64,000 nucleotides of DNA, from NCBI GenBank assembly GCA_011620345.1, contig WOZJ01000071.1, positions 1 through 64,000 on the forward strand. Reading direction: 5' to 3'. Source of the stretch: Nitrospirota bacterium (lineage in GTDB: Bacteria > UBA2233). The notes beneath the pieces were generated by a model. It ran no database searches. It was not told the origin of the DNA and was given only the letters and a program-made list of their open reading frames with translations. Shown piece by piece: positions 26,860 to 34,368 of the stretch. Within the stretch, counting starts at the first letter, position 1, and every line of letters starts with the position of its first letter. A program made the translations under genes and the position numbers.

Positions 26860-27093
26860 ATGGAAGAAGCCATGACAGAAAGGGTAATGGGCGTACTTGG
26901 GCGTATTCGGCCCATGCTCAACATGGATGGCGGCGACGTTGAGCTCGTCGAGGTCCGAAACCAAGAAGTTTATCTAAGGCTAAAGGGGGCTTGCGACGGG
27001 TGCCCGAGTGCATTCTTCACGCTACGGATGGGAATCGAACGAGCCCTTCGTTCGGAAATTCCAGAGATTCAACGGGTTATCGCTCTCCCTTGA
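26860..27093 (+). CDS. NifU C-terminal-like (Nfu) iron-sulfur scaffold protein
   Basis: A 77-residue stand-alone Nfu domain with the cluster-binding Cys45-x2-Cys48 (CDGCPSA) and the family opening VLGRIRPMLNMDGGDVELVEV. Nfu proteins hold and deliver 4Fe-4S or 2Fe-2S clusters to target enzymes. It sits 2 bases before the ATP-grasp gene and behind a good promoter, so it is the first gene of that operon by position; a functional link to the following genes is not established. Confidence 0.9.
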   Translation: MEEAMTERVMGVLGRIRPMLNMDGGDVELVEVRNQEVYLRLKGACDGCPSAFFTLRMGIERALRSEIPEIQRVIALP

Positions 27094-27095
27094 AG

Positions 27096-28442
27096 ATGGA
27101 GCCCATTTTCTCCAACGAACGCTTGAATGACCTCGCTTCTTCTTCTTTTTTTTTGGCGTTGTCCGTTGAAGATGTGACCTTTGCTTTTGACGGGCCGAAC
27201 GGCCTGCACGAAAGGGTGTTTCCTTTTGATCCAATTCCTCGCTTAATTCCGCAAAATGAGTTTGATCGCCTGGAGGAAGGCATCAAGCAGCGGGTTGTTG
27301 CGATGAACATGTTTTTGCAAGATATTTACCATGAAGGAAAAATATTTAAGGATAAGGTGTTTTCGGAATCGTTTTTTCTCTCCTCTTCGGGGTATATGGT
27401 CGAAGCCAGGGGTATTACTCCGCCCAAGGGGGTGTTTCTCCACCTGTCGGGCATTGACCTCGTTCGGGCGGCCGATACATGGTTCGTGCTCGAGGACAAC
27501 CTAAGGATTCCTTCCGGTGTATCCTATGCACTTAAGGCCCGTGAGTTGTACGAAACCTGCATTCCCGATGTTCTGGCGGAACGGGGGACAAAAGAGACGC
27601 TGACCTTCTTGCAACACCTAGGTAAGGCTTTTTCGTCCGTGAACGCCGACGGGGAGGGAGTTATTCTCTCCCCGGGTAGACACAATGCGGCCTTCTTCGA
27701 GCACGGCTACTTGGCGGAATCGCTCGGGATGACCCTTGCGTTTGGGGAAGATTTGCTCGTCTATGGAGAAGATCTTTTCCTTAGGGGGTGTTTTGGGAAA
27801 AGGCATAAGGTTGGGTTTGTCTATAAAAGGCTCAACGACGAATATCTTGACCCTGTCATGTTCAACCCTGCCTCGGTGATAGGCGTCCCCAACATCTACC
27901 CAATTTACAAAAAAGGGAGGGTGGGGATTGGGAACGCGCTTGGGACCGGGGTGGCGGACGACAAGGGGGTTTTTTATTACACCCCCCAAATCATCCGCTA
28001 CTACTTAGGGCAAGACCCTATTCTTCCTTTGCCTCCCACCTACCTTCCGGAAGACCCGAAGGATGCAGCGTTCGTCCTTGAGAACATGGGCAGGCTCGTG
28101 ATCAAAGAGGTCAACTCGGCAGGAGGATTTGGTGTCCGCTTCGGCCCTAGGCTTACAAAAGCAGAGCTAGCGGAGTTAAAAGTGCGCATTGTCGCTTCCC
28201 CAAGGGGCTTTATTGCCCAGGAGCTTCTCGATTTTGAAGAACTTGACGTCCGCCTTCAAGATGGAACGTACGAGAAACGGCGGGCCGACTTGCGGATGTA
28301 TGCCGCTATGGGCGAGGACGTCTCCGTGCTCCAAGGCGGCTTGAGCCGATTTAGCGGCCAACGGGGATCTTACCTGGTAAATTCATGCCAAGGGGGAGGC
28401 TACAAGGATACATGGGTATACCAACCCGCACAGACTGCTTAA
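27096..28442 (+). CDS. Circularly permuted ATP-grasp protein
   Basis: Circularly permuted ATP-grasp (CP_ATPgrasp) family, 448 residues. Visible blocks: MNMFLQDIYHEGKIFKD, ARGITPPKGVFLHLSGID, WFVLEDNLRIPSGVSYAL, FGKRHKVGFVYKRLNDEYLD, VNSAGGFGVRFGP, and the C-terminal LQGGLSRF and GGGYKDTWV. ATP-grasp enzymes join a carboxylate to an amine through an acyl-phosphate, and this permuted group is predicted to be an amidoligase. It is conserved with alpha-E and transglutaminase genes, exactly the two that follow. ATG 27096 is the start; the longer frame opening at 26991 lies inside the Nfu gene. A run of nine T at 27146-27154 lies near the 5' end. Confidence 0.88.
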   Translation: MEPIFSNERLNDLASSSFFLALSVEDVTFAFDGPNGLHERVFPFDPIPRLIPQNEFDRLEEGIKQRVVAMNMFLQDIYHEGKIFKDKVFSESFFLSSSGYMVEARGITPPKGVFLHLSGIDLVRAADTWFVLEDNLRIPSGVSYALKARELYETCIPDVLAERGTKETLTFLQHLGKAFSSVNADGEGVILSPGRHNAAFFEHGYLAESLGMTLAFGEDLLVYGEDLFLRGCFGKRHKVGFVYKRLNDEYLDPVMFNPASVIGVPNIYPIYKKGRVGIGNALGTGVADDKGVFYYTPQIIRYYLGQDPILPLPPTYLPEDPKDAAFVLENMGRLVIKEVNSAGGFGVRFGPRLTKAELAELKVRIVASPRGFIAQELLDFEELDVRLQDGTYEKRRADLRMYAAMGEDVSVLQGGLSRFSGQRGSYLVNSCQGGGYKDTWVYQPAQTA

Positions 28443-29044
28443 ACCTTTTTTGGTTAGGTAGATATACAACCCGTACGCTCGGGACGCTCACGCTCGGGCT
28501 GGAGGTGCTTCGGTGCTTGGCGAGGGGGTTCCCTTGGCCGAAGGCATACGAAGGGCTGCTTGGTAGGCTCCCTTTGGCTCAAGAAGCCCTCCCTTGGTTC
28601 CTCGATACGGTTGTACGCCAAGAAGAACCTCCGGGTGTAGGGTTTGCCCTTAAGATGGCCAGGGAGGATGCCATCTGCCTGCGGGGTCTTTTGGGTACAA
28701 AGGCCGTCACGCTCGTGAACCTTGCCGGCCAAGAAGCCATGGCAATCCAAGAGTCGAACGTGCTGCAGGCCCCCCAAAGAATACTGGCTTTTGGAAATGC
28801 CTTGCTTGTTCATACCAAAGAGAGGCTCGGAGCGGAATGGGCCTGGATGTTTGAGCTTGGAGGATTCGTAGAAGCTCTCGATTTGCGCTTAAGCGTTCTG
28901 GATATGGAAGGAGCCCTGCATGCTGCCTCGCGGCTTAACGGCCTTTTCCAGGAAAACGGGCTTGCGATTGCGCCGTTGGAACAGCTAACGTTGCCCTCTT
29001 TAGAGGAGAAGGTTCATGCCTTTGAGCGCATGCTATCTGTTTAA
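28412..29044 (+). CDS. Alpha-E domain protein (DUF403)
   Basis: All-helical alpha-E family protein, nearly always encoded next to permuted ATP-grasp genes. The N-terminal LNLFWLGRYTTRTLGTLTLG corresponds to the conserved lyWLGRYleR opening. I recognise the family from that block and the gene context; its biochemical role is unknown, with a structural or substrate-holding partner role proposed. ATG 28412 gives 210 residues and overlaps the preceding stop by 31 bases; ATG 28385 in the same frame is an alternative. Confidence 0.8.
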   Translation: MGIPTRTDCLNLFWLGRYTTRTLGTLTLGLEVLRCLARGFPWPKAYEGLLGRLPLAQEALPWFLDTVVRQEEPPGVGFALKMAREDAICLRGLLGTKAVTLVNLAGQEAMAIQESNVLQAPQRILAFGNALLVHTKERLGAEWAWMFELGGFVEALDLRLSVLDMEGALHAASRLNGLFQENGLAIAPLEQLTLPSLEEKVHAFERMLSV

Positions 29045-29840
29045 GTCGACCACGCGGCTTACGATTGCAGCCCCTGCAAGAGAGCACCACTTCCTTCTGC
29101 GTATCCTTCCCAAATCCATGCCTTGCATGATTTTGTCAGAATGGGAACTTTCAATCGAGGCTGCGGACTATGTTTCGGCCTTTGAGGATGCCTTTGGCAA
29201 TCGGGTTTTTTATGGGGCCGTTCTAGGCGAGCATGCTCAGCTTGTTGCCAGTGTTTGGGGGAAGGTTTTGCAGAGGAATGAGTACTGGGACGACGACGTC
29301 CAAGGACTAGGACTGTTTTGTCTTCCCTCGCCGATGGTCGGCCCAAGCGAAGCCTTGGATGGGCTTGTAGCCGCAATGACGCCCGCATTCCGCAAGCTTC
29401 AAACTCGAGAAGGAATGCTTTTCTTGAACGATGCCGTCTTTCGCCAGCTTGTCTACGAAAAATGCGTAACAAACTCCGAAACGGACGCGGGCGAGGCGCT
29501 TTCTAGGGGCAAGGGGGTCTGTCAGGATTTCGCGCACATCTTGATCGGCCTTCTCCGCGGGCTTGGAGTGCCAGCGCGATACGTGACAGGATACATAGAG
29601 GGCGAGGGCGATAGCCACGCCTGGGTCGAGGCGTTCCACGAAGGCCGATGGTATGGCTTAGACCCGACGCACAACACGTTCGTTAGGGAAGGGTACATTA
29701 AAGTGGCTCACGGGCGAGACGCCAAGGACACGCGGATGAATTCGGGAGTCTTCAAGGGCAAGTTTTCTCAATACGTCGAAGTTAATGTGCGCGTAGAGAT
29801 GCTGGAAACGGACGATGCTCGAGACCTGGTTCACGCTTAA
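29016..29840 (+). CDS. Transglutaminase-like cysteine protease/amidase
   Basis: Transglutaminase-core protein of 274 residues with the papain-like triad Cys169 (GKGVCQDFAH), His201 (GDSHAWVEAF) and Asp216 (GLDPTHN). The N-terminal 130 residues match the beta-rich domain usual in the bacterial group linked to permuted ATP-grasp and alpha-E genes. Likely a peptidase or amidase for an isopeptide or amide bond, possibly reversing or trimming the ATP-grasp product. GGAGAAGG precedes ATG 29016, which overlaps the alpha-E gene by 29 bases. No signal peptide, so a cytoplasmic role is inferred. Confidence 0.88.
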   Translation: MPLSACYLFKSTTRLTIAAPAREHHFLLRILPKSMPCMILSEWELSIEAADYVSAFEDAFGNRVFYGAVLGEHAQLVASVWGKVLQRNEYWDDDVQGLGLFCLPSPMVGPSEALDGLVAAMTPAFRKLQTREGMLFLNDAVFRQLVYEKCVTNSETDAGEALSRGKGVCQDFAHILIGLLRGLGVPARYVTGYIEGEGDSHAWVEAFHEGRWYGLDPTHNTFVREGYIKVAHGRDAKDTRMNSGVFKGKFSQYVEVNVRVEMLETDDARDLVHA

Positions 29841-30762
29841 CCTGCCAACCCGCGAAACGGTTGCCCTTCAAAGGCAGCGCTTTTTTCCCGAGGGTACGGA
29901 GGGGTCTTTTAAGCACCTAAAAAGGCTTTCGGTTCTATCCGGAATTCACGGAGATGAGCTGGAAGGGCTCTACATCTGCTACCGCCTCGCCTCCTTCCTT
30001 AAGGAAAACCCTCAGGCGATCCGGGGGGTCATCGACATCTATCCAAGCTTGAACCCTTTGGGGGTGAGCATGACCCGGCGGTTCGTCCCGTTCTTCGAGA
30101 TGGATTTGAACCGCGTGTTTCCAGGGGATTCGTTTGGGAGCCTGCCCGAAAAGATGGCGCATGCGGCAGTCCATGCGGTAAGCGGCTCGAATATTGCTGT
30201 TGATTTGCATGCAAGCAACATTTTTTTAAAGGAAATCCCTCAAGTTCGGATCGACGAGGGAAACACATCAAAGCTTTTACCCTTAGCCAAGCTTTTGAAC
30301 GTAGACTTTGTTTGGGTATACCCTTCTGTTACCGTGCTCCGCTCAACATTGGCCCATACGCTCAACGCCATAGGCGTACGCACGCTCGTGGTCGAGATGG
30401 GGGTCGGGCTTCGGGTAACTCCCGTTTTCGGAGATCAGCTCGTTTCAGGTCTTCTCCATTTGATGGCCCATGAAGGGTTCCTTTCGCTCGATTCTCCGCC
30501 CGAAGTGCGCGAGCCCATTGTTTCTATAAACGAGCAAGTTTACTTTATAAATGCCGGCTGTTCCGGCCTGTTTATTCCCGGAGCAGACCATGGGGGAAGG
30601 ATAGGAAAAGAAGAGGTGATCGGGCAAATCGTATCCCCCTTTACGGGAGAGGGGCTGGAGACGCTAAGGAGCCCGGCAGATGGCCTTTTGTTCACACTTC
30701 GGGCCTATCCGATCGTGTTCGAGGGCTCGTTGGTCGCCAGGGTCTGCGCACTGGAGGGCTAA
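29815..30762 (+). CDS. Succinylglutamate desuccinylase/aspartoacylase family (M14) hydrolase
   Basis: Zinc carboxypeptidase-fold amidohydrolase of the AstE/AspA family, which cleaves N-acyl amino acids or similar amides. Zinc ligands are readable: His45 and Glu48 (GIHGDE) and His132 (VDLHAS); Glu194 in VVEMG is the likely catalytic base. The arginine-rich MTRRFVPFFEMDLNRVFPG contains the substrate-carboxylate binding residues. The C-terminal domain from about residue 225 is beta-rich. It overlaps the transglutaminase gene by 26 bases and is overlapped by one base by its degenerate paralogue. Confidence 0.83.
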   Translation: MLETWFTLNLPTRETVALQRQRFFPEGTEGSFKHLKRLSVLSGIHGDELEGLYICYRLASFLKENPQAIRGVIDIYPSLNPLGVSMTRRFVPFFEMDLNRVFPGDSFGSLPEKMAHAAVHAVSGSNIAVDLHASNIFLKEIPQVRIDEGNTSKLLPLAKLLNVDFVWVYPSVTVLRSTLAHTLNAIGVRTLVVEMGVGLRVTPVFGDQLVSGLLHLMAHEGFLSLDSPPEVREPIVSINEQVYFINAGCSGLFIPGADHGGRIGKEEVIGQIVSPFTGEGLETLRSPADGLLFTLRAYPIVFEGSLVARVCALEG

Positions 30763-31688
30763 TGGTACGAGAAATCTTGGTTCAAATGACTTCGCCGGCC
30801 GGCTATCCGATTCACGTCGTCGGGTTTCGGTTTGGGGAGGGTAGGCCAAAGGTGGCTATCGTGGGCGGCCTTAGGGGCGACGAGGTCCATCAAAGCTACG
30901 TGGTCGCACGGCTATGCGCCTTCTTGAGGCGGGAGGCCGAAAGGAACCCCGGCGTTATTCAAGGGGAAATTCTCCTCGTTCCGCTAGTCAACACCTTCGG
31001 GTTCAACGTGGGGTATCGCTTCTGGCCCCCGGATGCAACCGATATTGACAAAATGTTCCCTGGTTTTCGCTTCGGAGAGACCACACAGATTCTTGCCTAT
31101 TCACTGTTTGAAAAGCTCAAGGATGCCGACTTCGGCGTGCACGTCACAAGCCTTGATCCCCATCAAGAGCACATGGCCCTCACGACGATGTACGGGTCTG
31201 GCTTGGGGAATATCGAGGCGGGGTCGTATTTTGGAACCCATTTCTTGTACGTGAAGGATCCGAAACCCTTCGATACAGGATCTCTTTTGTACAACTGGCA
31301 AGTCTGGGACGTTCGTGCCCTTGGCTTGGTCGGGGGCAAGCCTTCAGAAATCCAACAAGACCTTGCCCTCGAACAAACAACGGCCATTCTTCGGTTTCTT
31401 TCCAAGGTTGGAGTCTTGAAGTTAAGGGTCCCGGAGCGCTTCAGCCCCGTTTTGCTCGAAGAGGCAGATTTGCTGCTTGTCCGGAACAGGCACTCTGGGC
31501 TTTTTTTGCCCCTCAAGGCTCCAGGGTGCGGAGTGTTCGAAGGGGAGACGTTAGGCTGGGTCCGGGATACGCTTACCGGTGAACCGCTCGAAGAGCTCCA
31601 AAGCCCATCCCTAGGAACCGTATTCTTTCGGTATGCCCGTCCCGCAATTTTTGAAGAGGAGGTGGCTTTCGGGGTTGCAACCCGCTGA
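30762..31688 (+). CDS. AstE/AspA-like paralogue lacking zinc ligands
   Basis: Same fold and length (308 residues) as the preceding protein, but the catalytic positions differ. GIHGDE is GLRGDE (Arg38 replaces the zinc histidine; Glu41 kept), VDLHAS is GVHVTS, and VVEMG has no equivalent glutamate. The DIDKMFPGFR block corresponds to DLNRVFPG and is kept, so the substrate pocket may persist. I expect a non-catalytic partner or a different chemistry. Start and stop overlap as TAATG, indicating tight coupling with the active paralogue. Confidence 0.78.
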   Translation: MVREILVQMTSPAGYPIHVVGFRFGEGRPKVAIVGGLRGDEVHQSYVVARLCAFLRREAERNPGVIQGEILLVPLVNTFGFNVGYRFWPPDATDIDKMFPGFRFGETTQILAYSLFEKLKDADFGVHVTSLDPHQEHMALTTMYGSGLGNIEAGSYFGTHFLYVKDPKPFDTGSLLYNWQVWDVRALGLVGGKPSEIQQDLALEQTTAILRFLSKVGVLKLRVPERFSPVLLEEADLLLVRNRHSGLFLPLKAPGCGVFEGETLGWVRDTLTGEPLEELQSPSLGTVFFRYARPAIFEEEVAFGVATR

Positions 31689-31752
31689 GTGCGAAAGCCT
31701 TTTTTCGTAATGTCTTCAAGAGTCCAAAAAGCTCTTAATGCCCGCCTAGCCG

Positions 31753-32727
31753 TTAAACTTTGGCTTGGCAGGCTACAAAATGGCCCGGTGAAGCCTCGTG
31801 AAGCTCTGGGATGCAGCTTTTGCATGCCTCGAGCGATTCTTCGCAAAGCGGCAAGTAGGCGCACTCTGGATGGGTTTTTTTGGCATCGCCCTCCGATTCG
31901 GCAGGGGAGGGCGTTGTCCTGGAAGCGTCCCAAAACTCCGGGGACAACGTAAGCAAGGCTCGGGTGTAGGGGTGCAGAGGTTCCTTAAAGAGGGCCTTTG
32001 CCGGTGCAAGCTCGACGAGACGGCCTTTGTAGAGAACGCCCACCCTGTCGCTTAAAACACGGACCACCGCTAAGTCATGGCTTATAAAAAGATACGTCAA
32101 CCCAAGCTCCCTTTTGAGCCTAAGCAGCAGGTTTAGGATTTGGGCTTGAATCGAGACATCCAAGCTGGATGTCGGTTCGTCCAAAACGAGGAATTTGGGA
32201 GAAGGGCCGAGCGCCCTGGCAAGACACACCCGTTGCAATTGTCCTCCTGAGAGCTCGTGAGGGAATAGCTTTGCATGGGAAGGCTGAAGCCCTACATGCT
32301 CGAGGAGTTCATCGACGCGCTCGTTCTTGGCCCTTGTGCCGGCAATGCCCCCTAGCGCAACCCCTTCTTCAATGGCGGCACCAACGCGCATCCGTGGGTT
32401 GAGCGCCGCTTTCGGGTCTTGAAAGACGACCTGGGCCTTTTTTCTGAAGTCAAGCAATGCTCTCCCTCGCAAGGAAAACACGTCCCGCCCCTCAAAGTAC
32501 ACCTTGCCTCCTGTGGGTGAGGCAAGCCTAAGAATTATTCTTCCTAACGTGGACTTGCCAGAGCCGGATTCGCCCACAAGCCCGAATGTCTCTCCTTGGT
32601 AGAGCGCGAGCGAAACGCTTGAAAGGGCTTCGAAATAAGGACTTCCTTGCGGGTAGAAACGCTTGGAGAGGTCATCGAGGACGACAAGTTGCGGGAGGTG
32701 CTCCTTCGGCCGCGTGGCTCCTTTCAT
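31753..32727 (-). CDS. Oligopeptide/dipeptide ABC transporter, ATP-binding protein (OppF/DppF-like)
   Basis: Cytoplasmic ATPase subunit of a peptide importer. Walker A GESGSGKST near residue 55, signature LSGGQLQRV, Walker B FLVLDEPTSSLD, switch histidine in FISHD, and the C-terminal oligopeptide-transporter extension with ALLTLSPEF and several cysteines. Its normal partners (substrate-binding protein, permeases, second ATPase) are on the same strand at 36.5-41 kb, separated by the repressor/polymerase cassette. GGGAGGAAG precedes ATG 32727. Confidence 0.9.
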   Translation of the reverse strand: MKGATRPKEHLPQLVVLDDLSKRFYPQGSPYFEALSSVSLALYQGETFGLVGESGSGKSTLGRIILRLASPTGGKVYFEGRDVFSLRGRALLDFRKKAQVVFQDPKAALNPRMRVGAAIEEGVALGGIAGTRAKNERVDELLEHVGLQPSHAKLFPHELSGGQLQRVCLARALGPSPKFLVLDEPTSSLDVSIQAQILNLLLRLKRELGLTYLFISHDLAVVRVLSDRVGVLYKGRLVELAPAKALFKEPLHPYTRALLTLSPEFWDASRTTPSPAESEGDAKKTHPECAYLPLCEESLEACKSCIPELHEASPGHFVACQAKV

Positions 32728-32926
32728 CGCTTCCTCCCTAGTATGAACGTTCGAACCTTGAACGTAGCCTACTCCAGAGGTGCTGGACGATCAAGGCATG
32801 GTTGCACATAGGGCAAACAAGCTAACCAAGGCCACTTCGTGAAACCCTCATCGGCCGGCGCAACTTTCGCCTTTTCCGCCCCCTTTTGTGCCAGGCGGTG
32901 ACGGGGGCATAACGCTTCTTGGCGGC

Positions 32927-33592
32927 TCAACGGTAGCGTTGGAAGCTCCATACTATCTTTCCGATGACGATGGGTCCCTCTTGGGAGGCGCCAAACAAAG
33001 GGAACGCGAAGGATGGGTAGCGCTCGTTGTCGCTTTGAAGCAGGAGCGTCCCCCCCTCCAGTAGGATGCAGCGCTTGATTACCGCGCCTTTCATCGGGAG
33101 CCAGAAGGCGAACAGCCGCTCGTGCTCCAGAAAGCCGCGCTTTGTGTCGATCCCGACGACGCTACCGTCCACGAGCGTCGGCTCCATCGAAGCGCCCCTG
33201 ACGGCCATGGCGTAAATTCCGTCCTTTACGAGGCTTACGGGTACGACGATTTCGCCCACAACGTCCGTGTGCGGGTCTATCGGCCCGCCTGCCGCGAGCG
33301 CCCCGTATACGGGTAGGCCGAGGTGTTCTTCGGCCGTTTTCGAGGCAAGCGCGGGCTCGAGGGCAAAGGAGCCCTTGAAGCTCGCCTGACCCTCCTGTTC
33401 AAGCCATGCCATGATGGCTGCAACAGAGGAGAAGCGTACGTCCCGCCCGTTTAAGAATGCCCGCAGAGTCCTTGGGTCTACATCGAGCCTTCTGGCAAGC
33501 TCCCCCAACCCCCGCCCCCCGGCCCTTTCGCAAAGCTTCCGGATGCGTTCCCTTAAGCCCCTAAGGTAGGCTTCTTTGTCATGCATGTTCAT
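32927..33592 (-). CDS. LexA/CI-like self-cleaving repressor (S24 peptidase)
   Basis: Transcriptional repressor with an N-terminal Xre/CI-like helix-turn-helix (about residues 28-66, LGELARRLDVDPRTLRAFL) and a C-terminal S24 domain. Autocleavage features are complete: the cleavage bond Ala101-Gly102 in YGALAAGGPI, nucleophile Ser135 in GASMEPTL and general base Lys173 in VIKRC. Family members cut themselves when stimulated by RecA filaments. AAGGAGG before ATG 33592 fixes the start at 221 residues, although the frame is open to 33661. The gene is divergent from the ImuA-like/PolB genes across a 130-base region with overlapping promoters and inverted repeats. Unlike classical LexA the DNA-binding domain is not the winged-helix type. 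Confidence 0.88.
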   Translation of the reverse strand: MNMHDKEAYLRGLRERIRKLCERAGGRGLGELARRLDVDPRTLRAFLNGRDVRFSSVAAIMAWLEQEGQASFKGSFALEPALASKTAEEHLGLPVYGALAAGGPIDPHTDVVGEIVVPVSLVKDGIYAMAVRGASMEPTLVDGSVVGIDTKRGFLEHERLFAFWLPMKGAVIKRCILLEGGTLLLQSDNERYPSFAFPLFGASQEGPIVIGKIVWSFQRYR

Positions 33593-33610
33593 TGTCCCTC
33601 CTTGGTCAAG

Positions 33611-33638
33611 AAACCATACCTTCCGGAATGGTACGTTT
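33611..33638. promoter_or_regulatory. Imperfect inverted repeat, candidate operator
   Basis: AAACCATACC and GGTACGTTT flank the core TTCCGGAAT, forming an inverted repeat with one-base asymmetry (AAAC...TACC / GGTA...GTTT). It lies in the leader of the repressor gene, between the divergent starts. Possibly an autoregulatory site; this assignment is inferred. Confidence 0.45.
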
Positions 33639-33643
33639 GATGC

Positions 33644-33673
33644 TTGACTTGGCAACATCATGTAGACTATATT
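33644..33673 (+). promoter_or_regulatory. Promoter of the ImuA-like/PolB cassette
   Basis: TTGACT (33644-33649) and TATATT (33668-33673) are 18 bases apart, about 50 bases before ATG 33723. The -10 lies inside the inverted repeat at 33665-33678, so a bound dimer would block transcription. Confidence 0.6.
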
Positions 33674-33678
33674 TAGTC
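33665..33678. promoter_or_regulatory. Perfect inverted repeat overlapping divergent promoters, candidate repressor operator
   Basis: GACTA (33665-33669), spacer TATT, TAGTC (33674-33678). It covers the plus-strand -10 and lies a few bases downstream of the predicted minus-strand start point. This is the position expected of an operator through which the S24 repressor would control both itself and the polymerase cassette. Confidence 0.5.
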
Positions 33679-33687
33679 ATATTTTCT

Positions 33688-33696
33688 ATTATAGCA
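33688..33696 (-). promoter_or_regulatory. Extended -10 promoter of the repressor gene
   Basis: On the minus strand TGCTATAAT (33696 to 33688) is a perfect extended -10 element, placing the repressor transcript start near 33681 with a leader of about 90 bases. No good -35 at the standard distance. Confidence 0.55.
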
Positions 33697-33722
33697 GCAT
33701 AAAATGGAACTTACGGCAACAT

Positions 33723-34202
33723 ATGGATGCATTAGAGCATCTTCATGCTAAGAATCCGCTTGAACTTGCGCATAAGCTCGCACTCTATGCGGCTCTCAAG
33801 GGGCTGCGGGTGGCCATCTTGGATGCCGGGGACTGTTTTCGGCCGCATTTATTCCCTAGATTGCCCCGCGTTTCCCGGCGGACCAAGGAGGAGGCAAACA
33901 GGCGGCTCTATGTCTGCCGGATCTTTACCCCGGAACAGCTCAAGGCCGCTCTAACGTCTCTTAGCGCGCTCGGGCCTGAGCTTGCACTTGTTCTCGGGCC
34001 CGGGCGTTTGCTTATGGACGCTCCAAAGCGCCTTGATGTTTTCGCCTTTCCTGTCGTCATCGTAGAAAAGAATACCCTCATCCTCAACCGTGCTTCCAGG
34101 GAGGCTTTCTATGGGAAGGAACGTTTTACCCCCGAGCCTTCTGATCGCCAGGGAAGAGGCGCTCTTAAAAGACTTCCTGCGCGCTCTCCGCAAGGAAGAT
34201 AG
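33723..34202 (+). CDS. RecA-superfamily/ImuA-like protein without Walker A
   Basis: A 159-residue protein whose readable blocks resemble the central part of ImuA/RecA-like proteins: ALKGLRVAILDAGDCFRPHLF as the first strand and aspartate, RRLYVCRIFTPEQLKAAL as the vsRaFt-qL segment, and LALVLGPGRLLMD as the next strand. The N-terminal P-loop (GxxxxGK) is absent, so ATP hydrolysis is not expected. In ImuA-DnaE2 mutagenesis cassettes the RecA-like partner links the error-prone polymerase to the damage response; by analogy this may be the adaptor for the polymerase two genes downstream. The family call rests on pattern memory. It overlaps the next gene by 92 bases. Confidence 0.6.
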   Translation: MDALEHLHAKNPLELAHKLALYAALKGLRVAILDAGDCFRPHLFPRLPRVSRRTKEEANRRLYVCRIFTPEQLKAALTSLSALGPELALVLGPGRLLMDAPKRLDVFAFPVVIVEKNTLILNRASREAFYGKERFTPEPSDRQGRGALKRLPARSPQGR

Positions 34203-34368
34203 GCTCGTGCTCAAACGGCTCTTGGCCGGAGTGCGCGCGCATAGTCAAGCAATCGGCCTTTCTGATGTCGAGCCTTTTGAGGCCATCCTCCTTGCCATGC
34301 TCCTCGAGATCCAAAAAGAGGTCGAGGCCCTCAAGGAGGCTTTGGAGGGGGCAAAGAAGCACCCATGA
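34111..34368 (+). CDS. Small conserved-context protein of the PolB cassette
   Basis: 85-residue, leucine- and charge-rich, probably all-helical protein, ending in a heptad-like amphipathic stretch (about residues 55-82) that could form a coiled coil. I do not recognise a named family. GGGAGG seven bases before ATG 34111 supports this start, inside the 3' end of the ImuA-like gene (92-base overlap in another frame); GTG 34090 is the longest option. Its stop overlaps the polymerase start (ATGA). Position suggests a polymerase accessory subunit or adaptor. Confidence 0.65.
   Translation: MGRNVLPPSLLIAREEALLKDFLRALRKEDRLVLKRLLAGVRAHSQAIGLSDVEPFEAILLAMLLEIQKEVEALKEALEGAKKHP

Noticed and set aside
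31163-31933. 256-codon minus-strand open frame over the second M14 gene and into the ATPase gene end
   Set aside because: The plus-strand gene is supported by homology blocks and coupling; the antisense frame is rich in Arg, Ser and Pro without domains.
32769-32951. 60-codon minus-strand open frame between repressor and ATPase genes
   Set aside because: Overlaps the repressor end, has no ribosome site and no recognisable pattern; the 199-base gap otherwise shows only a GAACGTTC palindrome (32740s) and a short TCCAG/CTGGA hairpin.
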